Shown here: piece by piece, positions 15,540 through 24,147 of the stretch
Layout of the letters: every line of letters starts with the position of its first letter
How positions within the stretch are numbered: the first letter of the stretch is position 1
Assembly (NCBI GenBank): GCA_937873665.1
Contig: CALMYW010000393.1
Location: 124,001-188,000, forward strand
Length of the DNA stretch: 64,000 nucleotides
Origin: an uncultured Sphingorhabdus sp.
GTDB lineage: Bacteria > Pseudomonadota > Alphaproteobacteria > Sphingomonadales > Sphingomonadaceae
Direction: 5' to 3'
Position numbers and translations under genes: made by a program
Notes under the pieces: generated by a model
What the model was told of the DNA's origin: nothing
What the model saw: only the letters and a program-made list of their open reading frames with translations
The model's database searches: none

Positions 15540-16342
15540 CCGAATGCGCTCCAGTCAGCTTCGCCGGTGAAGACGTGTGTGGCTGCACCCTCCATCTCGA
15601 TCGGGGCGCCTTCCTGCCAGCCGATGCGCAAATCGCCGCCGGGCAGGTGGACAGTGACCGGCGATACTGCCTTGCCACTGCGGATTGCGGCAACGGCTGT
15701 GGCGCACGCACCGGTGCCGCACGCCAGCGTCAGCCCCACGCCGCGCTCCCACACGCGCAGCCGGATATTTTGGGGATCGACGATGGTCGCCACATTGACG
15801 TTTATTTTTTCAGGAAACAACGGGTCCGTCTCGATGACCGGCCCTAGTCGCTCAAGGTCGACGGCGTCGGTGTCGGGGACAAAGAAAATGACATGCGGAT
15901 TGCCGACATTGACCGCCATCGGTCGTTCGAGGTCTTCCCAGCCAACCGGCATGTCGAACGTATCCATAGGCATGGCGAGCGGGATGAACTCCCAATCAAA
16001 GGCTGGCGGGTTCAGGAATACCGTCGCACTGTTTTCCTGTGGCTGCGTTTCGAGGATTCCACCTTTGGTTTCGATGCGGGCCGGCTTGCCCAGCAATGTC
16101 GCGACACAGCGCGTCGCGTTGCCACACGCTTCCACTTCTCCACCGTCGGCATTGAAAATGCGCATCCGCACGTCGGCGGATGAAGAGGGCTCGAGCAAAA
16201 TGAGCTGGTCGCAGCCAATCCCCGTCCGGCGGTCGGCGATCGCATGCGCGCGCGGTCCAGTCATTTTGACAGGGTCGCTGCGGGCATCGATGACAACGAA
16301 ATCGTTGCCCAGTCCGTGCATCTTGTGAAAAGGCGCTGCCAT
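15536..16342 (-). CDS. dapF: diaminopimelate epimerase
   Basis: Interconverts LL- and meso-diaminopimelate for lysine and peptidoglycan synthesis. The 268-residue protein shows both catalytic cysteines in their motifs: EACGNATRC in the first half and LACGTGACATAVA in the second, plus HKMHGLGNDFVVID at the N-terminus and GCDQLILLE. It is the first gene of the run dapF-mtaB-ftsY-yciB, each overlapping the next by 4 nt. Confidence 0.97.
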   Translation of the reverse strand: MAAPFHKMHGLGNDFVVIDARSDPVKMTGPRAHAIADRRTGIGCDQLILLEPSSSADVRMRIFNADGGEVEACGNATRCVATLLGKPARIETKGGILETQPQENSATVFLNPPAFDWEFIPLAMPMDTFDMPVGWEDLERPMAVNVGNPHVIFFVPDTDAVDLERLGPVIETDPLFPEKINVNVATIVDPQNIRLRVWERGVGLTLACGTGACATAVAAIRSGKAVSPVTVHLPGGDLRIGWQEGAPIEMEGAATHVFTGEADWSAFG

Positions 16343-16409
16343 AACGGCAGCGCATTAGGCTATCGTCTAGTCCCAAGTCCAGAGAAAGCCGCGCCTTGCC
16401 TTATCGTTG

Positions 16410-18083
16410 TCAGCTAGCGGCGCGTTGCACCTTGCTGCCATAGGCAGGCTGTTCGTCTGCCTCGGCCTTATCGCCCAGATTTGAAGATTTGCGGCTGACC
16501 AGAAGATTGCGTTCAGCCAGCATTTTCCGAACATTGTCGACCGACATGGGCTGGCCATAAAACCATCCCTGGCCCTTGGTGCAGCCCAGTTCTCGGAGCT
16601 TGTCTACCAGTGCCTGTTCTTCAATTCCTTCTGCGGTAATCGGCACGCTCAGGCTGGATCCAAGTCCGGCAATGGCATTTACGATCGCCGCACTCTCCGG
16701 GTTTTCCAGCATCGTCGAGACAAAACTGCGATCGATCTTGATGCGATCGAACGGTAATGCGCGCAGATGTGCAAGTGAGCTGTATCCAGTGCCGAAATCG
16801 TCCAAGGCAATCTGAATGCCCTGGTTCTTCAGGCTGCCTACAATCGATTGGGCAAGGCTGAGATTTTTAAACAGCGAGCTCTCGGTAATCTCGACTTCAA
16901 GTCGCTGGGCCGGAAAGCCCGTTTCAACCAGCAGCTTTACGATTTTCTGCGCGAGCCAAGGGTCTTTTAACTGGACGGGCGAAATGTTGACCGAGATGGT
17001 CAGTTTCGGGTCCCAATTCTTCGCCTCAAGCATGGCCTTGCGAATTATGCTGATCGAAAGATCCCCGATCATGCCGGTTTCTTCGGCGACGGGAATGAAT
17101 TCGTCAGGCGGAATCAGACCGCGCATGGGTGAGACCCAGCGTGCGAGCATTTCAAAGCCCGCCAGTTCGCCAGTCTGCAAGTCGATCTGTTGTTCGAAAT
17201 AGGGAACGAACTCGTCATTGGGGATGGCCGCACGGATATCGGCTTCAAGCGAATTGCGGGTACGCAGTTCGACTTCCATACCGTTCTCAAACCAGCAGAA
17301 GCCGTTACGGCCGTTTTTCTTTGCTGCGTAAAGGGCAATGTCTGCACGGCGGATCAGCATATCTATGCCGTCGCAGTCCAACTCCGGCCTACTGATACCG
17401 ATCGACGCGGTGATGCTATGGTCGGTATCGCCGATGGTAACCGGTCGAGACAGGGCTTCTATCAAATCTTCAGCAACACGATCGACGGTTTCCGGAAATT
17501 CGGGTTCAAACACCATACAGATGCCGAACTCATCACCGCCCAGACGCGACAGCACGCTGGAAGGGGGGACGGTATCGCGCATGCGATCCGCAACTTCGCG
17601 CAGCAGCTGATCACCGCTGTCGTGACCATAAAGATCGTTGATCTTTTTGAAACCATCCAGATCAATCATCAGGAAAGCAACCGATTTGCCTCGCCGCGAA
17701 GCCCGCGTCGTCAATTCGGCCGTCTTTTCCTTGATAGCTCTTCGATTGAACAGGTTTGTCAGCGGGTCGGTGATGGCCAAGTGCTGGGCGCGAACTTCAG
17801 CCTGGCGATAGACATCGACTTCGTCACTCAGCGCGCTGGTGCGACGCCAAATCAGCAATATGAGGGCAATATTGAGTAGCAGTGCGGAAACCATGGCCTG
17901 GTCGGTCGTCGCACCTTGACCGAAATACTGCTTCACCAGCTGTGTGCCTACTGATCCGCCAATATAGACGAACATGGCAAGTACCGAAAAGATAAGTAGC
18001 AGACTTGTCCGGGAAGCTGAATCGCCCCGAATGACTTGTCCGTCTTCACCGATTTCTGGGCGATTGTTCCGCGTGGCCCGCAT
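16410..18083 (-). CDS. membrane GGDEF-EAL protein (c-di-GMP cyclase/phosphodiesterase)
   Basis: Bifunctional-type c-di-GMP enzyme anchored in the inner membrane. With the ATG at 18083 (ribosome site GGGGTAAGGA) the protein has 557 residues: two membrane helices at about residues 25-48 and 60-75, a short coiled linker, a GGDEF domain with an intact RLGGDEFG site, and an EAL domain whose signature reads EMLARW instead of EALxRW but retains DDFGTGYSSL, EITESSL and AEGIE. An intact GGDEF suggests cyclase activity, and the EAL core looks catalytically complete. A start 48 nt upstream is possible but lacks a good ribosome site. Confidence 0.9.
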   Translation of the reverse strand: MRATRNNRPEIGEDGQVIRGDSASRTSLLLIFSVLAMFVYIGGSVGTQLVKQYFGQGATTDQAMVSALLLNIALILLIWRRTSALSDEVDVYRQAEVRAQHLAITDPLTNLFNRRAIKEKTAELTTRASRRGKSVAFLMIDLDGFKKINDLYGHDSGDQLLREVADRMRDTVPPSSVLSRLGGDEFGICMVFEPEFPETVDRVAEDLIEALSRPVTIGDTDHSITASIGISRPELDCDGIDMLIRRADIALYAAKKNGRNGFCWFENGMEVELRTRNSLEADIRAAIPNDEFVPYFEQQIDLQTGELAGFEMLARWVSPMRGLIPPDEFIPVAEETGMIGDLSISIIRKAMLEAKNWDPKLTISVNISPVQLKDPWLAQKIVKLLVETGFPAQRLEVEITESSLFKNLSLAQSIVGSLKNQGIQIALDDFGTGYSSLAHLRALPFDRIKIDRSFVSTMLENPESAAIVNAIAGLGSSLSVPITAEGIEEQALVDKLRELGCTKGQGWFYGQPMSVDNVRKMLAERNLLVSRKSSNLGDKAEADEQPAYGSKVQRAAS

Positions 18084-18264
18084 ATCATCCTTACCCCTGT
18101 ATTCGCAGGCTTTCTGCAGAAGAAAGGTCAAAATTGGGTTAATCCAGGGTTGCTAGTGCAGTCGGGTTGCCGTCTCTTATAACCGGCTTGCATTTTTGCA
18201 CAGTCGGGGCTAATGGCCCGTCCACACGGGGCTTTGGCTCTATTTATCGATGTGCAGCAACATC

Positions 18265-18300
18265 ACACGCCGGTCAGCGAGGTTTCGCCCACCGGCGTGT
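18265..18300 (+). promoter_or_regulatory. long hairpin in the ffh leader
   Basis: ACACGCCGGT (18265-18274) pairs perfectly with ACCGGCGTGT (18291-18300), and inside the loop GCGA-ggtt-TCGC adds a second small stem. Shorter pairings extend it outwards (ACA with TGT, GC with GC). It lies 38 nt before the ffh start and has no T-run, so it is a structured leader rather than a terminator. It does not carry the conserved SRP RNA tetraloop or asymmetric-loop motifs. The rest of the 254-nt gap shows no other gene. Confidence 0.5.
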
Positions 18301-18337
18301 TGTGCGTTTCTGCACGGACAGTGTTGAAGGAAGTTCG

Positions 18338-19825
18338 ATGTTCGACAAGCTGAGCGACCGGTTAGGAGGCGTATTCGATCGCCTGCGCGGTCGCGGTGCG
18401 CTGAACGAGGCAGACGTCCGCGAAGCGATGCGTGAGGTTCGCGTTGCGCTTCTTGAGGCCGACGTCGCGCTTCCGGTGGCACGCGAATTTGTCGAGAAGG
18501 TTACCGAGCAGGCCGTCGGCCAGTCGGTGCTTAAATCGGTTACGCCTGGCCAGCAGGTCGTCAAAATCGTCAATGATGCGCTTGTCGAAATGCTCGGCTC
18601 GGATGCGAGCGAACTGAACCTCGCCGTTGCGCCGCCCGCGATCATCATGATGGTTGGCCTGCAAGGGTCGGGTAAAACCACCACGACTGCAAAGATTGCC
18701 AAACTTCTCAAGGAGAAGGAGCGCAAAAAGGTATTGATGGCGTCGCTGGACGTCAACCGCCCGGCCGCGCAGGAGCAGTTGGCGACGCTCGGTACCCAAG
18801 TCGATGTTGCAACTTTGCCAATTGTTGCGGGCCAGCAGCCGGTGGATATTGCCAAGCGCGCGATGCAGGCGGCAAAGCTGCAGGGCTTCGACGTCCTGAT
18901 GCTTGATACCGCAGGTCGCCTGCATGTTGACCAGCAACTGATGGACGAAATGAAGGCTGTCGCCAACGTTTCAACGCCGCAGGAAATCCTGCTCGTGGTC
19001 GACTCTTTGACCGGTCAGGATGCAGTCAACGTCGCACAGAATTTTAGCGAACAGGTTGATCTGACTGGCGTCGTGCTGACCCGTATGGACGGCGATGCGC
19101 GCGGCGGTGCTGCACTTTCGATGCGCGCCGTTACCGGAAAGCCGATCAAATTCGCGGGCGTCGGCGAAAAGATGGACGCCATCGAGGCCTTCCATCCGGA
19201 ACGCGTTGCCGGCCGTATTCTTGGCATGGGCGACGTTGTCGGCCTGGTTGAGCGCGCCGCACAGGTTGTCGATCAGGAAGAGTCGGAAAAGCTCGCCGCC
19301 AAAATGGCGAAAGGCCAGTTCGACCTCAATGATCTGCGCGCCCAGCTTCGCCAGATGACCAAGATGGGCGGTCTTGGTGCTCTTGCTGGTATGATGCCGG
19401 GCATGAAAAAGGCCAAGGCGGCGATGGCGCAAGGCGGTATGGACGACAAAATACTGCACCGCATGGATGCAATCATCGGCTCGATGACGCCTAAAGAACG
19501 CGAAAAGCCAGCATTATTGAACGCGAAGCGCAAGATCCGCGTCGCCAATGGTTCGGGCACCACGGTGCAAGACGTCAACCGCCTCCTGAAAATGCATCAG
19601 GAGATGGAAAGCGCGATGAAGCGCATCAAGAAAATGGGCGGGCTGAAAGGGCTTGCCGCGTTGTTCGGCAAATCGGGCGGCGATCTGGGCGCGACGATGG
19701 AGGGCATGCACGGGTTGCCGCCGGGTTCGATGCCCAAAGGAATGGGTGGCCTTCCGGGTATGCCTGGTGGTGGTGCGGGCGGCTTGCCGCCGGACATCGC
19801 TCGGTTGCTGAATAAGAAAAAATAG
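18338..19825 (+). CDS. ffh: signal recognition particle protein Ffh (SRP54)
   Basis: GTPase subunit of the signal recognition particle; binds signal peptides of inner-membrane proteins on the ribosome and docks with FtsY. Starting at the ATG at 18338 (GAAGGAAG upstream), the protein is 495 residues: N domain [17 protein letters not shown] domain with [33 protein letters not shown] and [10 protein letters not shown], and a Met/Gly-rich M domain ending in a low-complexity MPGG-type tail before RLLNKKK. The frame is open further upstream but without family similarity. First gene of ffh-rpsP-rimM. Confidence 0.97.
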   Translation: MFDKLSDRLGGVFDRLRGRGALNEADVREAMREVRVALLEADVALPVAREFVEKVTEQAVGQSVLKSVTPGQQVVKIVNDALVEMLGSDASELNLAVAPPAIIMMVGLQGSGKTTTTAKIAKLLKEKERKKVLMASLDVNRPAAQEQLATLGTQVDVATLPIVAGQQPVDIAKRAMQAAKLQGFDVLMLDTAGRLHVDQQLMDEMKAVANVSTPQEILLVVDSLTGQDAVNVAQNFSEQVDLTGVVLTRMDGDARGGAALSMRAVTGKPIKFAGVGEKMDAIEAFHPERVAGRILGMGDVVGLVERAAQVVDQEESEKLAAKMAKGQFDLNDLRAQLRQMTKMGGLGALAGMMPGMKKAKAAMAQGGMDDKILHRMDAIIGSMTPKEREKPALLNAKRKIRVANGSGTTVQDVNRLLKMHQEMESAMKRIKKMGGLKGLAALFGKSGGDLGATMEGMHGLPPGSMPKGMGGLPGMPGGGAGGLPPDIARLLNKKK

Positions 19826-19875
19826 AACTTCACATTAATTCAAAGAATTGTTTCAGAAAGGTAAAGGTAAATATC

Positions 19876-20388
19876 ATGGCATTGGCAATGCGTTTGTCGC
19901 GCGGCGGTTCAAAGAAGCGCCCTTATTACAAAATCGTCGTCGCTGACGCGCGTGCACCGCGCGACGGCAAGTTCATCGAGCGTATCGGCAGCTACAATCC
20001 GCTGCTTGCCAAGGATGATGCTGCGCGTATCGTTCTCGATGCCGACCGCGCGAAGCACTGGCTCGCCGCTGGTGCGCAGCCTTCGGACCGTGTTGCACGC
20101 TTTCTCGACGCCGCTGGCGTGAAGGAACGCGCTGCGAAGAACAATCCGAACAAGGGCGAACCCGGCCAGAAAGCCAAGGACCGCGCTGAAGACAAGGCTG
20201 CCAAGATCGCAGAAGCTGAAGAAGCTGCTGCTGCGGCTCCTGCGGTTGAAGAAGTTGTTGAAGAAGCCGCTCCCGCAGAGGAAGTCGCTGCCGAAGCACC
20301 CGCTGCCGAAGAAGCTGCTCCTGTCGAAGCCGCCGCTGAAGAAGCGCCTGCTTCTGACGAGGCCAGCGAAGAAAAGGCTGAGGGTTAA
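19876..20388 (+). CDS. rpsP: 30S ribosomal protein S16 with long acidic tail
   Basis: S16 is a structural protein of the small ribosomal subunit. Residues 1-80 are the conserved S16 core ([43 protein letters not shown]). The remaining 90 residues are a Lys-rich patch followed by an Ala/Glu repeat ([20 protein letters not shown]) with no recognisable domain. Total 170 residues against about 80-90 in E. coli. Extended acidic tails are seen in alphaproteobacterial S16; the role is unknown. The good ribosome site AGAAAGGTAAAGG lies upstream, and rimM starts 3 nt after the stop. Confidence 0.95.
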   Translation: MALAMRLSRGGSKKRPYYKIVVADARAPRDGKFIERIGSYNPLLAKDDAARIVLDADRAKHWLAAGAQPSDRVARFLDAAGVKERAAKNNPNKGEPGQKAKDRAEDKAAKIAEAEEAAAAAPAVEEVVEEAAPAEEVAAEAPAAEEAAPVEAAAEEAPASDEASEEKAEG

Positions 20389-20391
20389 TCC

Positions 20392-20871
20392 TTGGCTGAC
20401 AAGGCCGTCACGCTTGCCGCCATTTCGGGCGCGCACGGCGTGACGGGCGAAGTCCGGTTAAAGCTGTTCGCCGAGAGCGTGGATAGCCTCAAACGGCATA
20501 AAAATTACAATGGCGGTGCGCTGACACTGAAATCGGTACGCCCGCACAAGGGCGGCGCGATCGCGCGTTTCGCCGAAATCACCGACCGCAATGCCGCAGA
20601 AGCGCTGCGCAGCACATTGCTGACCGTACCACGCAGCGAACTGCCAGCGTTGGACGATGGCGAATATTATTACAGCGATCTGATAGGGCTGCCATGCGTG
20701 TCCACCGACGGTGCCGATCTGGGCACCTGCATTGCAGTCGAAAATTTCGGCGCAGGCGACATATTGGAAATCGGAAAGCCCGACCGCAAGAAATTCATGG
20801 TGCCGATGAATGAACGCGCGGTGCCTGAATGGGGAGAGCGGATTGTCGTTGACGCTGCCTTTGCTCAATAG
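20392..20871 (+). CDS. rimM: ribosome maturation factor RimM
   Basis: RimM helps assemble the 30S head, binding S19. The 159-residue protein has the N-terminal RimM barrel (AAISGAHGVTGEVRLKLFAE) and a C-terminal PRC-like barrel (EYYYSDLIGLPCV, then KKFMVPMNERAVPEW). The start is TTG at 20392, with GAGGG 7 nt before it in the end of rpsP; no ATG fits. Its last codons carry the -35 region of the downstream toxin-antitoxin promoter, and its stop codon ends at the first base of the operator palindrome. Confidence 0.92.
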   Translation: MADKAVTLAAISGAHGVTGEVRLKLFAESVDSLKRHKNYNGGALTLKSVRPHKGGAIARFAEITDRNAAEALRSTLLTVPRSELPALDDGEYYYSDLIGLPCVSTDGADLGTCIAVENFGAGDILEIGKPDRKKFMVPMNERAVPEWGERIVVDAAFAQ

Positions 20872-20877
20872 TATATA
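20849..20877 (+). promoter_or_regulatory. sigma-70 promoter of the toxin-antitoxin pair
   Basis: TTGACG (20849-20854) and TATATA (20872-20877) are separated by exactly 17 bp. The -35 lies inside the end of rimM and the -10 inside the operator palindrome, so a repressor bound there would block RNA polymerase. The predicted start near 20884 gives an 18-nt leader with GGAGG before the antitoxin ATG. Confidence 0.8.
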
Positions 20878-20891
20878 CATCATGTATATAC
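20871..20891. promoter_or_regulatory. 21-bp perfect palindrome, antitoxin operator
   Basis: GTATATACAT-c-ATGTATATAC has two perfect 10-bp arms around one central base. It covers the -10 box of the promoter and lies 10 bp before the antitoxin start, as expected for an autorepressed AbrB-type toxin-antitoxin operon. Confidence 0.85.
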
Positions 20892-20901
20892 GGAGGCGCG
20901 T

Positions 20902-21168
20902 ATGGGCAAAGAATATCCTGCAAAAAGCTTTAAATCGGGCAATTCCGTAGCAATTCGAATGCCTGCGGCACTGGGCATCGAGCCGGATCGGGAATGGACG
21001 GTTGTGATGGATGATGACCGCATCGTTATCGAGCCAATGGAAAAGCCCAAACGCAAGTTCAACATCGCGAAAGTAGCCGGATCGGCCAGTACCTTGAGAT
21101 ATATTGCTCCCGAAAGTCGGTTGTTCGAACCGCGACCATCGACGAACGAAGAGATCAAGCGCAATTGA
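20902..21168 (+). CDS. vapB: AbrB/MazE-type antitoxin (VapB)
   Basis: Antitoxin that should bind and neutralise the PIN toxin coded next and repress the operon. The 88-residue protein has a SpoVT/AbrB swapped-hairpin DNA-binding domain (residues about 1-48: YPAKSFKSGNSVAIRMPAALG then the WTVVMDDDRIVIEPM strands), followed by a flexible tail (APESRLFEPRPS) that would wrap the toxin. The ATG has GGAGG before it, and the stop overlaps the toxin start (TGATG). The pair sits between rimM and trmD, which are normally adjacent. Confidence 0.88.
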   Translation: MGKEYPAKSFKSGNSVAIRMPAALGIEPDREWTVVMDDDRIVIEPMEKPKRKFNIAKVAGSASTLRYIAPESRLFEPRPSTNEEIKRN

Positions 21169-21542
21169 TGCGGTACCTATTGGATACCAACATCATCGTC
21201 GCGTTGACAATCGATGCCGATGAAAAGGTCGTTAGTCGTGCTGCCGAATGCGACTCCGATGATATAGTAACCTCGTCAATCGCGCTTGCCGAGGTTGCTT
21301 TGGGCGTTGAGAAAGGCAAGCCGCCAACGATGGAAGAGTTGGGTGCGTTCATGGAAGAAGTGCCTGTTCTCGATTTCGATCACGCAGCGGCCATGGAATA
21401 TGCACGTTTGCCGTTCAAACGGGGTAGCTTTGATCGATTGATCGCCGCTCATGCGCTTTCGCGGAACTTAGTCGTTGTGACCGGAAATGAAAAGGACTTT
21501 GCCGATGTGCCGGGGCTGAAGGTTGAGAATTGGACGGTTTGA
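21168..21542 (+). CDS. vapC: PIN-domain toxin (VapC)
   Basis: Likely ribonuclease toxin. The 124-residue PIN protein begins MRYLLDTNI with Asp6, and retains the other acidic residues: Glu42 in ALAEVALG, Asp89 in SFDRLIAAHA and Asp110 in TGNEKDF. All four catalytic positions are present, so it is probably active. Known VapCs cut tRNA or 23S rRNA; the target here is unknown. Its ATG overlaps the antitoxin stop by 1 nt. The small membrane protein gene starts 1 nt after its stop. Confidence 0.92.
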   Translation: MRYLLDTNIIVALTIDADEKVVSRAAECDSDDIVTSSIALAEVALGVEKGKPPTMEELGAFMEEVPVLDFDHAAAMEYARLPFKRGSFDRLIAAHALSRNLVVVTGNEKDFADVPGLKVENWTV

Positions 21543-21543
21543 C

Positions 21544-21843
21544 ATGATCTATCTGATGGCGTGGTGTCTTCCGTCATTCTTGCTTTCGTCTTTGGTCGCC
21601 CTGTTTGCCCGATTGGAAGGAAGGCAAAAAGCCTACTGGGTTTCGGTGGTTTTGATTGGCTATGCGCCGCTGCCCGTATTGGCATACTTGGCGATGTTTG
21701 GCTTGAGCTTGATGCGCGAGGTCGACATGAGCATTACTGACGCGAGTGCCTTCATCGTGGGAATTCCTTTCGTTGGCTGTTCGATCGGCATAGCAGGCGG
21801 ACTTGTTGTTGCTTCACTCAAATCCGTCCCGCCAAAATCCTGA
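21544..21843 (+). CDS. small membrane protein downstream of vapC
   Basis: Not recognised. The 99-residue product has about three hydrophobic segments (residues 2-22, 31-52 and 71-92) joined by short polar loops, and ends [10 protein letters not shown]. The ATG at 21544 lies one base after the vapC stop and the stop overlaps the trmD start by 1 nt (TGATG), so it is tightly linked on both sides. It may have arrived with the toxin-antitoxin pair. No ribosome site of its own is clear. Confidence 0.65.
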   Translation: MIYLMAWCLPSFLLSSLVALFARLEGRQKAYWVSVVLIGYAPLPVLAYLAMFGLSLMREVDMSITDASAFIVGIPFVGCSIGIAGGLVVASLKSVPPKS

Positions 21844-22547
21844 TGACCTTCGAAACCAAAATCCTCACCCTCTATCCGGAGATGTTCCCTGGCCCGCTTG
21901 GTGTGTCGCTCGCTGGCCGCGCATTGGCGGAGGGCAGATGGGCCTGCAATCCCATCCACATCCGTGACTTTGCGAGCGACAAGCATCGCACTGTCGATGA
22001 CACACCTGCAGGTGGTGGAGCGGGGATGGTGTTGAAGGCCGCCGTCATGGCGGCAGCGGTCGATCATGCGGTTGAAAAAACACCGGATTTACCCATTCTC
22101 GCCATGACACCGCGCGGTAAACCCATCACCCAAGCGCGCATTCGCGAACTCGCAACCGGCCCCGGTGTCACCATCCTTTGCGGCCGTTTTGAGGGCTTTG
22201 ACGAGCGCCTGTTCGACGCCCGTCCGCAAATCGAGCAGGTCAGCATGGGCGACATCATCCTTTCCGGTGGGGAAATGGGCGCTTTGATGCTTTTAGATGC
22301 TTGCATTCGGCTGCTTCCCGGCGTAATGGGCGCGGCTTCAAGCGGGGACGACGAATCCTTTGAACAGGGTTTGTTAGAATATCCGCACTATACCCGACCC
22401 CAAGAGTGGGAAGGGCGCACGATCCCTGAAGTGCTGCGGTCGGGGGATCATGCGAAGATCAAAGCCTGGCGGAAACAACAGGCCGAGAACGATACACGGC
22501 TACGCAGGCCAGACCTTTGGGAGCGTTACAAGAACGCTCGGGACTGA
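21843..22547 (+). CDS. trmD: tRNA (guanine-N1)-methyltransferase TrmD
   Basis: Methylates G37 of tRNAs with SAM, preventing frameshifts. The 234-residue protein has the family hallmarks: [19 protein letters not shown] at the start, [42 protein letters not shown] (trefoil knot) and the C-terminal [18 protein letters not shown] overlaps the preceding gene's stop. The next gene is rplS, as in most bacteria; the rimM side has been split by the toxin-antitoxin insertion. Confidence 0.97.
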   Translation: MTFETKILTLYPEMFPGPLGVSLAGRALAEGRWACNPIHIRDFASDKHRTVDDTPAGGGAGMVLKAAVMAAAVDHAVEKTPDLPILAMTPRGKPITQARIRELATGPGVTILCGRFEGFDERLFDARPQIEQVSMGDIILSGGEMGALMLLDACIRLLPGVMGAASSGDDESFEQGLLEYPHYTRPQEWEGRTIPEVLRSGDHAKIKAWRKQQAENDTRLRRPDLWERYKNARD

Positions 22548-22588
22548 CCTGCCTCTGGTGTGCAGTTGAAGAAGGAAGAAGACAGGCC

Positions 22589-22972
22589 ATGAACCTGATC
22601 CAGACACTTGAGCAAGAGGCGATTGCCGAACTTGCCACCAAGAAGAACATCCCGGAATTCCGGGCCGGTGACACCCTGCGCGTTGGCGTGAAGGTGATCG
22701 AAGGTGATCGTACCCGTGTGCAGAATTATGAAGGCGTGTGCATCGCGCGTTCGAACAAGGGCATGGGATCGAACTTCACCGTCCGCAAGATTTCGTTCGG
22801 CGAAGGCGTAGAGCGCGTATTCCCGCTTTATTCGCCGAACGTTGAAAGCATCGAAGTTGTCCGCCGCGGCGCTGTTCGTCGTGCGAAGCTTTACTATTTG
22901 CGCGGCCGCACCGGTAAAAAGGCGCGTATCGCCGAACGCAAGATTACTACCAAACAGGATGCCGCAGGCTGA
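22589..22972 (+). CDS. rplS: 50S ribosomal protein L19
   Basis: L19 sits at the interface of the ribosomal subunits. The 127-residue product has the L19 motifs [55 protein letters not shown] and the [15 protein letters not shown] block. The ATG at 22589 follows GAAGGAAGAAGACAGG. A terminator follows, closing the ffh-rplS operon. Confidence 0.97.
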   Translation: MNLIQTLEQEAIAELATKKNIPEFRAGDTLRVGVKVIEGDRTRVQNYEGVCIARSNKGMGSNFTVRKISFGEGVERVFPLYSPNVESIEVVRRGAVRRAKLYYLRGRTGKKARIAERKITTKQDAAG

Positions 22973-23003
22973 TCCCGTCTGGTTGTTTGAAACCAAGATA
23001 CCG

Positions 23004-23042
23004 AAAGGGCCGGGATCCGCTAAAGGGACCCCGGCCTTTTTT
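23004..23042 (+). terminator. intrinsic terminator after rplS
   Basis: GGCCGGG (23008-23014) pairs with CCCGGCC (23030-23036), flanked by A/T pairs and followed by TTTTTT. It ends the ffh-rpsP-rimM-trmD-rplS transcript. Confidence 0.9.
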
Positions 23043-23049
23043 ATGCCTG

Positions 23050-23067
23050 CCCCCGTGAAAGCGGGGG
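23050..23067. repeat. REP-like GC-rich palindrome CCCCCG-CGGGGG
   Basis: CCCCCG-tgaaag-CGGGGG forms a tight hairpin between the rplS terminator and asd. Elements of the form CCCGCGAAAGCGGG are dispersed repeats in several alphaproteobacteria; only one copy was noticed in this window. Confidence 0.5.
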
Positions 23068-23101
23068 TCCCGATAGCAAGTTCGAATGTGAGGAAGTCAT
23101 A

Positions 23102-24127
23102 ATGGGTTATCGAGTTGTAGTTGCGGGTGCCACGGGCAATGTCGGGCGCGAAATGCTGAATATCCTGGCGGAGCGGGAATTCCCGATCGATGAACTGGCC
23201 GCGCTTGCCTCGTCGCGTTCTGCTGGTGACACGATCGAGTTTGGTGAAACCGGTCAGACGCTGAAGGTCCAGAATATCGAGCATTTCGATCCGGCTGGTT
23301 GGGATATTGCGCTGTTCGCCATCGGCACCGACGGGTCAAAGGAATATGCACCCAAATTTGCGGCTGCGGGCTGTGTGGTGATCGATAACGCATCGCTCTA
23401 TCGGATGGATCCCGACGTGCCGTTGATCGTGCCAGAGGTCAATCCAGACGCGATTGACGGATATAAGGCGCGTAACATCATCGCCAACCCGAACTGCTCA
23501 ACAGCACAGCTGGTTGTGGCTCTCAAGCCGTTGCACGATGCCGCGAAAATTAAGCGCGTTGTGGTGTCGACCTATCAGTCCGCCTCAGGGGCGGGCAAAG
23601 CAGGCATGGACGAATTGTTCGAACAGTCGCGTGCCATATTCGTGGGCGACCAGGTTGAGCCGCGCAAATTCACCAAGCAGATAGCTTTCAACGTCATACC
23701 GCATATTGACAAGTTTCTCGAGGACGGGTCGACCAAGGAAGAATGGAAGATGGTGGTTGAGACCAAGAAGATCCTCGATCCCAAGATCAAGGTGACGGCA
23801 ACTTGCGTTCGTGTACCCGTCTTTGTCGGCCATTCGGAATCGATCAACATCGAATTCGAAAATGAACTGTCTGCCGAAGAGGCGCAAAACATCCTGCGTG
23901 AAGCCCCTGGCGTGATGCTGGTCGATAAGCGCGAGGATGGCGGATACGTCACTCCCATCGAATGTGTCGGCGACTATGCGACCTTTATCAGCCGCGTACG
24001 TGACGATTCGACCGTCGATAATGGCCTCAATCTTTGGTGCGTCTCGGATAACCTCCGCAAAGGTGCAGCGCTAAACGCTGTGCAAATTGCTGAATTGCTG
24101 GGCCGTCGGCACTTGAAGAAGGGCTAA
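23102..24127 (+). CDS. asd: aspartate-semialdehyde dehydrogenase
   Basis: Reduces aspartyl phosphate to aspartate semialdehyde, the branch point to lysine, threonine and methionine. The 341-residue protein has a Rossmann NADP site GATGNVGREML at the start, the catalytic Cys132 in NPNCSTAQL, the VVSTYQSASGAGKAGM segment and the RVPVFVGHSES motif with the substrate-binding histidine. ATG preceded by GTGAGGAAG. It stands alone between rplS and the DsbA-fold gene. Confidence 0.97.
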   Translation: MGYRVVVAGATGNVGREMLNILAEREFPIDELAALASSRSAGDTIEFGETGQTLKVQNIEHFDPAGWDIALFAIGTDGSKEYAPKFAAAGCVVIDNASLYRMDPDVPLIVPEVNPDAIDGYKARNIIANPNCSTAQLVVALKPLHDAAKIKRVVVSTYQSASGAGKAGMDELFEQSRAIFVGDQVEPRKFTKQIAFNVIPHIDKFLEDGSTKEEWKMVVETKKILDPKIKVTATCVRVPVFVGHSESINIEFENELSAEEAQNILREAPGVMLVDKREDGGYVTPIECVGDYATFISRVRDDSTVDNGLNLWCVSDNLRKGAALNAVQIAELLGRRHLKKG

Positions 24128-24147
24128 ATGCAGTTCAGGGTGTCGGC

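Noticed and set aside
18167..18337. In-frame extension of Ffh across the leader
   Set aside because: It would put the ffh hairpin in coding sequence and has no SRP54 similarity; the ATG at 18338 has a good ribosome site.
18132..18337. A possible SRP 4.5S RNA gene before ffh
   Set aside because: The hairpin there lacks the conserved SRP RNA tetraloop and asymmetric-loop sequences.
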